The notes: generated by a model not told the origin, from the letters alone. Positions 51,448-61,103 are shown, counted from the first letter of the stretch. The stretch is 64,000 nt of DNA from Fundicoccus ignavus (GCF_009659375.1 NZ_WJQT01000001.1:62001-126000); one strand, 5' to 3'. Numbers and translations: made by a program.

Positions 51448-52389
51448 GTGAGCCAATTTAAATTATATACCCGCTACACTCGCCAAGAGTGGCAGCAATT
51501 CCAATATGATGGGCCGGAAATCGCGCCGGTTCAGCAACTATCTGATTTAGTATCACTTCATGACCGTCTATCACAAAGAGACGTACGTGAAGTTTACGCC
51601 CCTTTAGTTCATTATGTGGACATTGCGATTCGTAGCGCTAAAAAATTTCAAGATACAAAAGATCAATTTTTTACAGTATATCCAGAACAACCCGTGCAAA
51701 CACCTGCGGTACCTTTTGTCATTGGTATTTCGGGGAGTGTTGCGGTGGGCAAGAGTACCACTGCGCGTGTATTGCATCAATTGTTGAAAGAAACGTATCC
51801 GAATCGTAAGGTTGAAATGTTAACAACGGATGGATTCCTCTATCCGAATGCTGTATTGGAGCAACAGGGACTCCTGAAACGTAAGGGCTTTCCCGAAAGT
51901 TACGACATGGTGGCTTTAGTAAACTTTATGAGTATGGTTAAAACATCCAGAGAGTCATTGAGATATCCTTTGTATTCTCATGAAATTTATGATGTGGTAC
52001 CAAATGAATATGGCATAGTAAATCAACCAGACATCTTAATTGTTGAGGGTATCAATGTATTCCAATTGCCTCAAAACCAACAATTATATGTCAGCGACTT
52101 TTTTGATTTGTCGATTTATGTTGACGCCGAATCCCGTAATATTCGTAAATGGTACCGTGAACGCTTTGATTTACATATGGACCTAGCGCAGAATGATCCA
52201 AGCAATTATTACTATGAAATCAGTCAACAACCACGTGAAGAAGCGCATGAGTATGCGGATGAGATCTGGTATTCGATTAACCTTCCTAACCTGGTTCAAT
52301 ACATCGAACCGACCCGTAGTCGGGCGGATATTATCTTGCATAAAGCGGATAATCATGCAATAGATTCAGTTTATGTTCGCAAATACTAA
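51448..52389 (+). CDS. coaA: Pantothenate kinase, type I CoaA
   Basis: ATP-dependent phosphorylation of pantothenate, the committed step to coenzyme A. About 313 residues, typical of the type I (prokaryotic) enzyme. P-loop GISGSVAVGKSTTARVL (about residues 94-110). Other landmarks: MLTTDGFLYPNAVLEQQGLLKRKGFPESYD, YPLYSHEIYDVVP, DILIVEGINVFQ and DLSIYVDAESRNIRKWYRERF. The GTG at 51448 is preferred since GTGAGGAG sits just upstream. Independent gene followed by guaA. Confidence 0.94.
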   Translation: MSQFKLYTRYTRQEWQQFQYDGPEIAPVQQLSDLVSLHDRLSQRDVREVYAPLVHYVDIAIRSAKKFQDTKDQFFTVYPEQPVQTPAVPFVIGISGSVAVGKSTTARVLHQLLKETYPNRKVEMLTTDGFLYPNAVLEQQGLLKRKGFPESYDMVALVNFMSMVKTSRESLRYPLYSHEIYDVVPNEYGIVNQPDILIVEGINVFQLPQNQQLYVSDFFDLSIYVDAESRNIRKWYRERFDLHMDLAQNDPSNYYYEISQQPREEAHEYADEIWYSINLPNLVQYIEPTRSRADIILHKADNHAIDSVYVRKY

Positions 52390-52440
52390 AATTTCGTGTA
52401 TTATAGAACAATACCAAAAGAAGAAAATGGAGGAATTAAG

Positions 52441-53994
52441 TTGACCGCGACATTAAAGACGATTGAGAAAATCATTGTTCTAGATTTTGGAAGTCAATAC
52501 AATCAGTTAATCACACGCCGTATTCGTGAGTTTGGAGTATTCAGTGAGTTATTACCAAATGATACAAGTGCAGAAGCGATTAAAGCAGAAGGTAACGTAA
52601 TTGGGGTAGTCCTTTCAGGAGGGCCTCACAGTGTTTACGCAGAAGACGCATTTACGGTTGACCCAGCAATTTTTGAATTAGGGGTACCCGTTTTAGGTAT
52701 TTGTTATGGTATGCAATTAACGACACAACTATTTAACGGTAAGGTTGAAAAAGCGAATAAACGTGAGTACGGTCGTTCAACGATCAATATCACTGAAACA
52801 GCAGCAGGTTTATTCGATGGTTTAGCAACAGAAGAACAAGTATTGATGAGTCACGGTGACTTAATTACTGAATTACCTGAAGGTTTTGAAGTAACAGCAA
52901 GCAATGACCACTGTCCAATTGCAGCTTTCCAGAATACAGCTCGCAATATCTACGGTGTTCAATTCCACCCGGAAGTACGTCACAGTACACACGGTACTGA
53001 AATGTTACGTAACTTCGCTTTCGACATCTGTAAAGCTAAAGGTGACTGGACAATGGATAGCTTCATTGATTTCCAAATTGCCAAAATACGCGAACAAGTC
53101 GGTGACCGTAAAGTACTACTAGGACTATCTGGTGGGGTAGACTCAAGTGTCGTTGGTGTCCTTTTACAAAAAGCAATTGGTGACCAATTGACCTGTATCT
53201 TTGTTGACCACGGCTTATTACGTAAAGGCGAAGGCGATGCGGTAATGGAAGCATTATCGGGCAAGTTTGGCTTAAACATTATCCGTGTGGATGCTAAAGA
53301 ACGTTTCTTCACTAAATTACACGGTGTAAGTGATCCAGAACAAAAACGTAAAATTATTGGTAACGAGTTTGTATACGTGTTTGACGATGAAGCATCTAAA
53401 TTAGAAGGCGTTGACTTCTTAGCACAAGGTACTTTATATACAGATATCATTGAATCAGGTACAAAAACAGCTCAAACAATTAAGTCTCACCACAACGTAG
53501 GTGGCTTACCAGAAGATATGGAATTCGAATTAATCGAACCATTAAGCACTTTATTTAAAGATGAAGTTCGTTCATTAGGAACAACTTTAGGCATGCCAGA
53601 TAGCATTGTTTGGCGTCAACCATTCCCAGGGCCAGGCTTAGGAATTCGTGTATTAGGTGAAATCACAGACGAGAAAGTTGAAATCGTTCGTGAATCAGAT
53701 GCAATTCTACGCGAAGAAATCGCAAACCACGGCCTAGAACGCGAAGTATGGCAATACTTTACAGTATTACCAGGCATCCGTAGTGTTGGGGTAATGGGTG
53801 ATGGTCGTACGTATGACTATACAATTGGTATCCGTGCCGTAACATCAATTGATGGTATGACAGGTGAATTTGCACGTATTGATTGGGATATTTTACAGAA
53901 AATTAGTACACGTATCGTCAATGAAGTAGCTCACGTTAACCGCGTAGTCTATGACATCACAGGAAAACCACCAGCAACAATTGAGTGGGAATAA
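52441..53994 (+). CDS. guaA: GMP synthase (glutamine-hydrolysing)
   Basis: Converts XMP to GMP using ATP and glutamine; 517 residues. The N-terminal class I amidotransferase domain has GICYGMQL (nucleophile Cys), GVQFHPEV and the His/Glu pair. The ATP-pyrophosphatase P-loop is [11 protein letters not shown] (about residues 224-234), and the C-terminal dimerisation domain ends in the conserved ATIEWE. The start is TTG at 52441 behind GGAGG; an earlier frame opening at 52396 has no such site. Its last codons GAGTGGGAATAA form the attachment sequence of the adjacent island. Confidence 0.97.
   Translation: MTATLKTIEKIIVLDFGSQYNQLITRRIREFGVFSELLPNDTSAEAIKAEGNVIGVVLSGGPHSVYAEDAFTVDPAIFELGVPVLGICYGMQLTTQLFNGKVEKANKREYGRSTINITETAAGLFDGLATEEQVLMSHGDLITELPEGFEVTASNDHCPIAAFQNTARNIYGVQFHPEVRHSTHGTEMLRNFAFDICKAKGDWTMDSFIDFQIAKIREQVGDRKVLLGLSGGVDSSVVGVLLQKAIGDQLTCIFVDHGLLRKGEGDAVMEALSGKFGLNIIRVDAKERFFTKLHGVSDPEQKRKIIGNEFVYVFDDEASKLEGVDFLAQGTLYTDIIESGTKTAQTIKSHHNVGGLPEDMEFELIEPLSTLFKDEVRSLGTTLGMPDSIVWRQPFPGPGLGIRVLGEITDEKVEIVRESDAILREEIANHGLEREVWQYFTVLPGIRSVGVMGDGRTYDYTIGIRAVTSIDGMTGEFARIDWDILQKISTRIVNEVAHVNRVVYDITGKPPATIEWE
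53983..53994 (+). other. guaA 3'-end attachment core (att copy 1)
   Basis: GAGTGGGAATAA, the last four codons of guaA. Copies or near-copies recur at 54283-54294 (identical), 56764-56775 (GAATGGAAATAA), 61092-61103 (GAATGGGAATAA) and 61912-61923 (GAGTGGGAATAG). The guaA 3' end is a known integration hotspot for integrative elements. Confidence 0.8.
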
Positions 53995-54084
53995 AATGTC
54001 ATGATATGACATTTTGTGTCTACCCTGAGATTGACGAGTCGAAGACGAAGTCAGAACAGCGGTAGCCCCTCTGCAATAGTACTC

Positions 54085-54117
54085 AAAAAGCCTTTCCGCG
54101 ATCGGAAAGGCTTTTTG
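54085..54117 (+). terminator. Terminator downstream of guaA
   Basis: AAAAAGCCTTTCCG pairs with CGGAAAGGCTTTTT around CGAT. It probably terminates guaA read-through. Confidence 0.9.
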
Positions 54118-54132
54118 CTAAGTACGAACTGC

Positions 54133-54294
54133 TGAATGGGAGTAGAATTAATCACAAGTGATTAATTCTACGTCCGTCCAACGATTGCCGAGCTGATAAG
54201 CGAAAGCAGAGTTGTTGACGGCCCATCTGCGTATCAAGAACAGAAATGTGACGAATAGGAACATTTCGTGACTTGAGGAGAAGAGTGGGAATAA
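54133..54294 (+). repeat. 162-bp direct repeat, copy 1 (ends in att core)
   Basis: Differs from 60942-61103 in a single base. It starts TGAATGGGAG, contains a 14-bp-arm palindrome (GTAGAATTAATCAC, AA, then its complement), a shorter GAAATGT/ACATTTC repeat, and ends in GAGTGGGAATAA. It seems to be the conserved right end of the integrated elements. Confidence 0.92.
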
Positions 54295-54299
54295 CAACG

Positions 54300-54352
54300 A
54301 AATACCCTATAAAGCTTATTCTCATGGGCTTTATAGGGTATCTTTTTTTAGC
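54300..54352. terminator. Bidirectional terminator at the integrase remnant
   Basis: AATACCCTATAAAGC pairs with GCTTTATAGGGTAT, followed by TTTTTT. Confidence 0.85.
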
Positions 54353-54612
54353 TTTGGGCACGTTTTGGGCACATTTCATTTATCATGTCTGTTACTTCTT
54401 TGTCGGCCGTATCCCAAACGTGAGCATAAGTATTTAGTGTAGTTTGTATATCCTTATGTCGCATCCGACTTTGGACTACCCTAATGTTAACTTTGTTTCG
54501 TATCAAAAAAGTAGCGTGGCTATGTCTTAAATCGTGCACTCTAATTTTAGGGACATCAATTTTAGAGCTGATCGTGGTGATCAGTTTTGATATTTGGGAT
54601 TTACCGGTTTAA
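54348..54612 (-). pseudogene. Tyrosine recombinase (integrase), C-terminal remnant
   Basis: About 87 codons of the catalytic domain: VHDLRHSHATFLI (catalytic Arg and first His), RMRHKDIQTTLNTYAHV (second His and the nucleophile Tyr). Upstream the frame closes at a stop near 54613 and the N-terminal arm- and core-binding domains are missing. The usual LGH before the second His is MRH. Its place beside guaA fits the integrase of an element inserted at the guaA 3' end. As it lacks the N-terminal half it should be inactive. Confidence 0.85.
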
Positions 54613-54728
54613 ACACATATAATAAGATAGGTTTCAACAATTATAATATGTTTTAAATATTCGCACTTAAGATTATAATGTAATCACAATTACAACATCG
54701 AGGGATAATACAAAGGAAGGAAACATTT

Positions 54729-55740
54729 ATGATTCGATACCCAAAACTGCCAGAGAATTATTCTATTGGAATTACAGCTCCATCTTCAGGTATTGAGATA
54801 CAGTTACACTATATCCTACAAGAAGTTAAAAGAAAGTTTGAGTCAAATCATCAATTAATAATAGGTGATTCTACTTATACTCAGAATAAGGCAAAGTCAG
54901 CACCATCTGAAATTAGGGCTAAGGAGTTAAATACGTTTTTACAGTCAGAAGAGATCGATATAGTTATTCCACCATGGGGCGGAGAGCTTGCGATTGAGAT
55001 ATTAGATAAAATTGATTTTGAAGGTATCCGTAATAAATGGATACTTGGATATTCAGATATAAGTGTGATATTGCTTCCTATTACATTAAAAACAGGGATA
55101 GCGACGGCTCATGGTACCAATTTAGTGGATATGCGTGGTAAGTATTCTGACGAAACAACAAAAAAAATGGGAGAATGTATTAAAAACATCGCACGGTGAA
55201 TTTAATACTCAATATTCATCAAAACAGTATCAAAGTAAATGGGATCATAATAAAATTACCAATTATGTATTTAACTTTGACAAAAAAACGGAATGGAAAT
55301 CTTTATCTGGTAATAATATGCGAATAGAAGGACGATGATTAGGAGGGTGTATAGATGTAATTTGCCATTTGGTAGGGACTCCCTTTGGGAATGTAAAAGG
55401 CTTCAGGGAAGAATACATCAATAATGAACCCATCATTTGGTATCTAGAAAATTGCGAATTATCGTCAGTGGATCTGAGAAGAAGTTTAGTACAAATGAAA
55501 TTTGCGGGATGGTTTGATGGTTGTAATGGTATTCTATTTGGAAGAACACCTATCTCATATGATTCTCAAGGATATACAGTTGAAGATGTATATCAAGATA
55601 TTGCTGATGATCTAAAAATACCAGTAATATACGATATCGACTGTGGACATCAACCACCACAACTTACTTTTATTAATGGAGCATTTGCAATAGTTGAATA
55701 TTTTGATGTAAAAGGGATTGTCGAACAGAGGTTTATATAA
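54729..55740 (+). pseudogene. S66-family LD-carboxypeptidase/MccF-like protein, broken
   Basis: The three pieces together match an S66 serine peptidase (muramoyltetrapeptide carboxypeptidase or microcin C immunity protein MccF). The N-terminal part has ITAPSSG, the PPWGGELAIEILDKID loop and the nucleophile in LGYSDIS. A frameshift occurs between about 55160 and 55195. A TGA at 55336-55338 replaces the expected Trp before LGGCIDVICHLVGTPFGNV. The last part carries FAGWFDGCNGILFGR, IPVIYDIDCGHQPPQLTFINGA with the catalytic Glu/His region. AAGGAAGG precedes the ATG at 54729, so only a truncated product of about 157 residues would be made. Confidence 0.85.
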
Positions 55741-55971
55741 CTAGTAATGTTTGAGTTGGAGTAGGATTAAGCAAGAACTTTAAGAGAATACCTACTATTT
55801 TCAAAATCTAATATATAAATCTTAGATTTTGATTTTGCTGATAATTAGTAACTTTGATTAACATGATGTTAAAATATTGTTATAAATATTAAGTTGTCGA
55901 GGTGAGAATAATGTAAGGGAACATATTCAGCTTTAATCGAAACGAAAAATAAAATTACAGGAGATTAAAAG

Positions 55972-56736
55972 ATGAATAATTATATAAAATTTAATGAAGA
56001 TAGATGGAACAATGTAAAAAATGACTATACAGAAGCATTGTCAAATGAAGAATTTGAGAAAGTAATAAATAATCCACTATCTGTAGGATTGACAGTTGGT
56101 AAAAAAGTTCCAAAAGAGTGGTTTGACAAAACCAATGGAAAAAAGATATTAGGTTTGGCTTGTGGTGGTGGTCAACAAGGACCGGCTTTTGCATCTAAAG
56201 GTTATGATGTAACTATTATGGATTTTTCTAAATCACAATTAGAAAAAGATGAGATGGTTGCAAATAGAGAAGGATTAAAAATCAGTACTTTTCAAGGAGA
56301 TATGACAAAACCATTTCCTTTTGAAAATGAGACCTTTGATATAGTATTTAATCCAGTTTCAAACGCATACATTGAAGATTTAGAAAATATGTATAAGGAA
56401 GCCTCTAGGGTGTTAAAAAAGGGTGGATTGTTAATGGTAGGTTTTATGAATCCTTGGATTTACATGTATGATGCTGACATTGTATGGGATAAACCAGATG
56501 AAAAATTACTCTTAAAATACTCATTACCATTTAATTCAAGAAAACTTGAGCAAGAAGGTAAAATACAAATAGATCCGGAATTTGGATATGAATTTAGTCA
56601 TACTTTAGAAACACAGATTAGAGGACAACTTAAAAACGGTCTTGCTATGATAGATTTCTATGAATCCTGTGATAAAAGAAACAGGTTATCACAATATGGA
56701 AATGACTACATCGCGACACTTTGCATCAAACTATAG
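55972..56736 (+). CDS. Class I SAM-dependent methyltransferase
   Basis: 254 residues. SAM-binding motif I is KILGLACGGGQQGPAFASKG (about residues 60-79), motif II region DVTIMDFSKSQLEKDEM, motif III FPFENETFDIVFNPVSNAYIE, then RVLKKGGLLMVGFMNPW. These fit small-molecule methyltransferases of the Methyltransf_11 type. AGGAG precedes the ATG. Base composition is more AT-rich than the core genes nearby, in keeping with transfer. It stands alone inside the guaA island; substrate unknown. A decayed att copy lies 28 bp after its stop. Confidence 0.87.
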   Translation: MNNYIKFNEDRWNNVKNDYTEALSNEEFEKVINNPLSVGLTVGKKVPKEWFDKTNGKKILGLACGGGQQGPAFASKGYDVTIMDFSKSQLEKDEMVANREGLKISTFQGDMTKPFPFENETFDIVFNPVSNAYIEDLENMYKEASRVLKKGGLLMVGFMNPWIYMYDADIVWDKPDEKLLLKYSLPFNSRKLEQEGKIQIDPEFGYEFSHTLETQIRGQLKNGLAMIDFYESCDKRNRLSQYGNDYIATLCIKL

Positions 56737-56763
56737 TCATCTATAATACGACCTTGAGAAGAA

Positions 56764-56775
56764 GAATGGAAATAA
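56764..56775 (+). other. Decayed att copy
   Basis: GAATGGAAATAA in the context CCTTGAGAAGAAGAATGGAA, which resembles the right end of the 162-bp repeat (CTTGAGGAGAAGAATGGGAA). It divides the island into two segments. From 56776 to 56956 no gene is seen. Confidence 0.5.
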
Positions 56776-56956
56776 CATTGAAATTAAAGGATATCAAAGG
56801 GCTTTATTATATTATTCTGAAAATTTAGACACATAATTGAATAATAATATGATATCGAGGTATTTTTACATGACAAGTATCATACGATGTCATGATACTT
56901 ATGACTTATTTCTTTATAAATAATGGCATAAAATAAAAGTATAAGGAGGGATAAGA

Positions 56957-57850
56957 ATGGGACAAGCAATTGTTGAAGTAAAGAATGTTGCCAAACATTA
57001 TAAGAAAAAGCAAGTATTGAAGGATGTCACTTTTGAAGTGTATCCTGGCGAAATAATTGCGCTGTTGGGCGAAAATGGGGCTGGGAAATCAACACTAATC
57101 AATATTATTAATCAATTGATATCAGCAAATCAGGGGGAAGTCACTTTGTTTGGTGGGAAAATAAAACATCAATTAGTGAAAGAAAAAACGGGAATCATGT
57201 TACAGAATAATATCCTCCTAAAAAAACTCAATGTAAGCGAGGTCCTTGAACTTACGAGGTCATATTATGGATCGGCATTACCCTATAAAGAACTTGTTGA
57301 AATCGCTAACTTAAACGAATTAGAATACCAAGAGATGACCAAGTTATCGGGAGGACAACAACGTCGCTTAAGCTTTGCGACAGCTATCGCTGGAAATCCA
57401 GACCTCCTCTTTTTAGATGAACCTACCGCCAATATGGATGCAAGATCACGTCAGAACTTATGGCAAGAAGTAGGAAAATTAAAAGACCAAGGCAAGACAA
57501 TTATTGTCACCAGTCACCATCTAGAAGAACTTGAAGATATCGCCAGTCGATTATTAATTTTACAAGATGGCGTCATTGCCTTTGATGGGAGTATTCAGGA
57601 ATTAAGGGCTACTCAAGGACAGGGAACAATTGAGTTCGATTCTCAACGGACACAAGAAGATTTTTCAGGAATTCAACCCTTGATACAGTTGACCAAGCAA
57701 GGCAATCATTACACTTTAATTACTCAAGACGTGACCGAAATTATTAAGCAATTAGTTGATTATTTTGATGATATCACAAACCTATCTGTAAGGCAGACCA
57801 CTCTTGAGACTCTATTCAGTCATTTTAGGAAGGAGAAAGGCCATGAATAA
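56957..57850 (+). CDS. ABC transporter ATPase (YvfR/LnrL-like)
   Basis: 297 residues. Walker A GENGAGKST (about residues 40-48), signature LSGGQQRRLSFATAI (about 134-148), Walker B LLFLDEPTANMD and switch IIVTSHHLEEL are intact, followed by a C-terminal domain of about 90 residues common in drug-export ATPases. It is first of a four-gene unit ATPase-permease-histidine kinase-response regulator, an order seen in yvfRSTU and in lnrJK-LnrLMN of Bacillus, where it gives resistance to membrane-active compounds. AAGGAGGG precedes the ATG. It overlaps the permease gene by 8 bp. Confidence 0.9.
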   Translation: MGQAIVEVKNVAKHYKKKQVLKDVTFEVYPGEIIALLGENGAGKSTLINIINQLISANQGEVTLFGGKIKHQLVKEKTGIMLQNNILLKKLNVSEVLELTRSYYGSALPYKELVEIANLNELEYQEMTKLSGGQQRRLSFATAIAGNPDLLFLDEPTANMDARSRQNLWQEVGKLKDQGKTIIVTSHHLEELEDIASRLLILQDGVIAFDGSIQELRATQGQGTIEFDSQRTQEDFSGIQPLIQLTKQGNHYTLITQDVTEIIKQLVDYFDDITNLSVRQTTLETLFSHFRKEKGHE

Positions 57851-58604
57851 ATTTTTATTCCAATCCAAGATGAACATGCTGCGTCAACTTATTCGGAAAC
57901 CTTTATCGGTTATTTTTGCCTTAATTTTTCCAGTGTTTTTCTATATTTTATACACCAAAATTTTCACTTTTCCCTTACCAGAAGCAGCCTTAAAAATTTG
58001 GAATATCGACTATTTGCTAGCCATGATTATTTACGGAGTATTAATTACTGCGATTAGCAATACAGCAGGTGCGCTATTAGAAGACCATCTCAATCATTTT
58101 GATTTATTTGTGGACTTAAGTCCGGCGCCAAAGTGGCAATATTACCTTTCAATGATCTTAATATATTTTCCCTTCTATTTATTTTTAATGATTATGTTAG
58201 GAGGGGTAGCTTTCTTTATTAATAATGTGCAGTTAGGTATGGGGCAATGGTTGGGTTTGGTTGTCATCATCATCGGAAGTCTAATACCCTTTAGTTTATT
58301 CGGAATTATTATTTCCTTTGTTGGGAATACTACAGGAGTCAATATTTTGTCTAATCTGATTAGTTTTCCTTTAGCAATCCTTGGTGGCTTGTGGTGGCCC
58401 ATTGAGACCATGCCAGAATGGTTGCAAGTTATTGGCCGAATGTTACCTTCATATTTTGCGGCAAATTTAGGTAGAAAATGGGTGCATGAAGGGCTTGTTG
58501 ACGGATATTCAATTCTTGGACTAATTATTTGGTCGTTGTCCTTAATCTTGGTCCTCGTTATAATAAGATTAATTCTAAAACGGAGGGAGCCCCAATTGAT
58601 ATGA
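57843..58604 (+). CDS. ABC-2-type permease (YvfS/LnrM-like)
   Basis: 253 residues with six predicted helices: SVIFALIFPVFFYILYTKIF, then YLLAMIIYGVLITAI, MILIYFPFYLFLMIMLGGVA, LVVIIIGSLIPFSLFGIIIS, LISFPLAILGGLWWPIETMP and a last IIWSLSLILVLVIIRLILK. The FPLAILGGLWWPIETMPEWL motif is characteristic of ABC-2 exporters. The ATG at 57843 follows AAGGAG and overlaps the ATPase gene by 8 bp. Its stop overlaps the kinase start. Confidence 0.9.
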   Translation: MNKFLFQSKMNMLRQLIRKPLSVIFALIFPVFFYILYTKIFTFPLPEAALKIWNIDYLLAMIIYGVLITAISNTAGALLEDHLNHFDLFVDLSPAPKWQYYLSMILIYFPFYLFLMIMLGGVAFFINNVQLGMGQWLGLVVIIIGSLIPFSLFGIIISFVGNTTGVNILSNLISFPLAILGGLWWPIETMPEWLQVIGRMLPSYFAANLGRKWVHEGLVDGYSILGLIIWSLSLILVLVIIRLILKRREPQLI

Positions 58605-59716
58605 TGAATTTTATTAGAAAGCATATTCTCATCCCTAATAACTCTGCCATCGCCTATATCTATTTGTTATATATGGTGCCGCTTTTGGTGAGTGCATTGC
58701 CGGTAGATTCCATAAGTGATGGGATAACACTGATGCTTTTAATAATTTTCTACGCTTTATATCGTCGAGGCTATATTGAGCAATACCAAAATGACCGGCT
58801 ATTCTTATTGCAAATGTTGATATCGGCTGTTATTACTTTCTATACGGGCTATGCGAGTGTCTTTATTTTCTTTGCTTTTGCCTTTAATTTTTGGATTATT
58901 AATGATCAGACGCGGAGTAAGTACTTCCGATGGTATTACTTATCAGCAATTTTCTCTACGGTATTGTCTTTATGGTTATCATGGGAGGATGTGCCAAATG
59001 ATACCTGGGAGTGGATAGGGATTGGCATGTTATTTGTCCTATTTTCACCGATCATTGCCAAAGTCATTGCTAAAGAAACCTTTCGGATTCAAGAATTATC
59101 TGCAAACCATACCCGACTTGAAATGATAGTGCGGCAGAGTGAACGTGATCGGATTGCCAGAGATTTACATGATAATCTCGGTCAAGCATACTCAACCATG
59201 ACTATTAAGGCGGAATTAGCTGAAAAACTAATGTCCAAGGATATGACAGCCGCCCGTAAAGAACTGAAAGAAATTGCCAACATGTCACGTCAGAACTTAA
59301 ACCTAGTTCGGCAAATTGTTAGTGATTTAAGAGAGCGGACGATTGCTCAAGCTATGGTTGAAGCCAGCGAAACGCTGAATGATCGCGGTATTTTTTTATT
59401 ATCGTATGGGGAGGAAATTACCGAAGATTGGCCCATTGAACAGCAATATGTGATTTCAGCAGTGATCAAGGAAGCAACAACCAATATCTTAAGACATAGT
59501 CAGGCTAGTCGCGCAAAATTTAATTTCTCTCAGACAAAAAATACGCTAAACGTTGAGATTCATGACAATGGTATTGGCATTAGTGAGACAAACCTCAGCC
59601 AAGCAACTTTTGGTTTGCAGGGAATGAACCAACGGATTCAAGAAGTTCACGGGAAATTTACCATATCGAATGATTATGGGACAAAAATTTCTATAGAAAT
59701 CCCGAAAGGAGGGTAA
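58601..59716 (+). CDS. NarL-type sensor histidine kinase (DesK/YvfT/LnrJ-like)
   Basis: 371 residues. The N-terminal half has about five or six membrane helices without a large outside domain, so it senses the membrane or a membrane-bound ligand. HisKA_3 phosphoacceptor: SERDRIARDLHDNLGQAYST (about residues 178-197, His in DLHDN). ATPase domain: N-box VIKEATTNILRHSQASRA, G1 DNGIGIS and G2 TFGLQGMNQRIQEV. AGGGAG precedes the double ATG at 58601/58604, which overlaps the permease stop. It should phosphorylate the regulator encoded 3 bp downstream. Confidence 0.92.
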   Translation: MMNFIRKHILIPNNSAIAYIYLLYMVPLLVSALPVDSISDGITLMLLIIFYALYRRGYIEQYQNDRLFLLQMLISAVITFYTGYASVFIFFAFAFNFWIINDQTRSKYFRWYYLSAIFSTVLSLWLSWEDVPNDTWEWIGIGMLFVLFSPIIAKVIAKETFRIQELSANHTRLEMIVRQSERDRIARDLHDNLGQAYSTMTIKAELAEKLMSKDMTAARKELKEIANMSRQNLNLVRQIVSDLRERTIAQAMVEASETLNDRGIFLLSYGEEITEDWPIEQQYVISAVIKEATTNILRHSQASRAKFNFSQTKNTLNVEIHDNGIGISETNLSQATFGLQGMNQRIQEVHGKFTISNDYGTKISIEIPKGG

Positions 59717-59719
59717 GTC

Positions 59720-60340
59720 ATGATTCATCTCTATTTAGCGGAAGATCAAGAAATGCTTCAGACAGCTTTAATTACTATTCTTAATATGGAAGAAGACTTA
59801 GAAATTATCGGAGCCGCGACAAATGGTCAAACAGCCCTTTCAGAGATTACTTTGCGAAATCCTGACGTGGTCATTTTAGATATTGAGATGCCCAAAATGA
59901 CGGGCTTGGAAGTAGCCAGCCAACTCAGAAAAAAACACTTTGAAGGAAAAATTATTATTTTAACCACCTTCGCCCGTCAAGACTTTTTTGAAAAAGCAGT
60001 TGTCTTAGAAGTTGATGGTTATCTTCTTAAGGATAATCCGACTGAAACATTAATAGAAGCAATCAAACAGATTAATGAAGGGGCTACTATTTATTCTCCT
60101 GAATTAGTTAAGAGTGTCTTACGGACAGCCAAGAATCCGCTGACCGACCGCGAACTTGAAATCTTAGACTATATTAACCAAGGATTAACGACTCAAATGA
60201 TTGCAGAAACAGTCCACCTTTCTCAAGGAACGGTAAGAAATTATATCTCCTCGATCCTCAGTAAAACTGCCGCTCAATCACGAGTTGAGGCCGTCAATAT
60301 AGCTAAGCAACATCAATGGTTACAGGAATATAAGGGATAG
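59720..60340 (+). CDS. NarL/LuxR-type response regulator (DesR/YvfU/LnrK-like)
   Basis: 206 residues. Receiver domain with acidic pocket EDQE (residues 9-12), phosphoacceptor Asp in DVVILDIEMPKMTG (about residue 54), Thr in IIILTTFARQ and Lys in DGYLLKDNP. The C-terminal LuxR-type helix-turn-helix is PLTDRELEILDYINQGLTTQMIAETVHLSQGTVRNYIS. AAAGGAGGG precedes the ATG. It probably activates the ABC genes of the same operon, forming a self-contained sense-and-export unit. Confidence 0.93.
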   Translation: MIHLYLAEDQEMLQTALITILNMEEDLEIIGAATNGQTALSEITLRNPDVVILDIEMPKMTGLEVASQLRKKHFEGKIIILTTFARQDFFEKAVVLEVDGYLLKDNPTETLIEAIKQINEGATIYSPELVKSVLRTAKNPLTDRELEILDYINQGLTTQMIAETVHLSQGTVRNYISSILSKTAAQSRVEAVNIAKQHQWLQEYKG

Positions 60341-60454
60341 ATTTTTGAAGGAAGCGTTTTTTATAGACATTCGACACTCTATTCAATCTCAATTTTGACA
60401 GGCATATTTTTTTCTATAAAATAAGTAAGTTTTTAGAAAATATTTTTTTAGGAT

Positions 60455-60590
60455 AGCGCCTGACCTATGTATAGGTGACGAGGATTGAGTTTATCGAACT
60501 TTCGGCGGGTGAGTCAAGGCAGTGTAGTCTACAGAATAATATTAAAATTAAAGTGTAAGCTTTTCGACAGAGGATTATTCACGCACCTAA
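60455..60590 (+). ncRNA. glmS ribozyme (glucosamine-6-phosphate-activated)
   Basis: The core matches the glmS ribozyme by eye: AGCGCCTGACC at the self-cleavage site, TGACGAGGATTGAGTTTATC, then CGAACTTTCGGCGGGTGAGTC, and the downstream P3-P4 region ending near TTTTCGACAGAGGATTATTC. It lies 30 bp upstream of the ribosome site of a glmS reading frame, the normal position. Cleavage is expected between A60455 and G60456. It is notable because the gene it controls is cut off (see next feature). Confidence 0.9.
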
Positions 60591-60620
60591 AAGCGAATTT
60601 ATAAATGAAGGAGCGAGGAT

Positions 60621-60944
60621 ATGTGTGGAATTGTAGGAATTGTTGGGCAGGCAAATATTCAAGAGGGACTTCTTAATGGGTTAAATCGGTTAGAATATCG
60701 AGGTTATGATTCGGCTGGAATTTTCACAATGGATAATGAGAATAATAAAATCCTTTGTAAAGTTGAAGGGCGCGTTGATGAATTGGCATCTTCATTACAA
60801 AGAGATGATAAATGCATAGTTGGCATCGGACATACGCGTTGGGCAACTCATGGAGAACCAAGTATAGCTAACGCACATCCCCATCTATCGAATAGTGAGA
60901 GATTCTATTTAGTGCATAATGGTGTGATCACCCGCAACGATTGA
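60621..60944 (+). pseudogene. glmS: Glucosamine-6-phosphate synthase GlmS, 3'-truncated
   Basis: Only the first 107 residues of a protein of about 600 remain. The N-terminal glutamine amidotransferase start is intact: MCGIVGIVGQA (Cys2 nucleophile), RLEYRGYDSAG, GIGHTRWATHGEPS and NAHPHLSN. The match ends at VHNGV, then ITRND and a stop formed at the edge of the 162-bp repeat (TGAATGGGAG). AAGGAGCGAGG precedes the ATG. The cut at the repeat suggests that an element boundary replaced the 3' part; a functional glmS must be elsewhere. The fragment lacks the isomerase domain. Confidence 0.9.
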
Positions 60945-61103
60945 ATGGGAGTAGAATTAATCACAAGTGATTAATTCTACGTCCGTCCAACGATTGCCGA
61001 GCTGATAAGCGAAAGCAGAGTTGTTGACGGCCCATCTGCGTATCAAGAACAGAAATGTGACGAATAGGAACATTTCGTGACTTGAGGAGAAGAATGGGAA
61101 TAA
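60942..61103 (+). repeat. 162-bp direct repeat, copy 2 (ends in att core)
   Basis: Identical to 54133-54294 apart from one base in the att core (GAATGGG instead of GAGTGGG). The two copies flank about 6.6 kb of island DNA. Confidence 0.92.
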
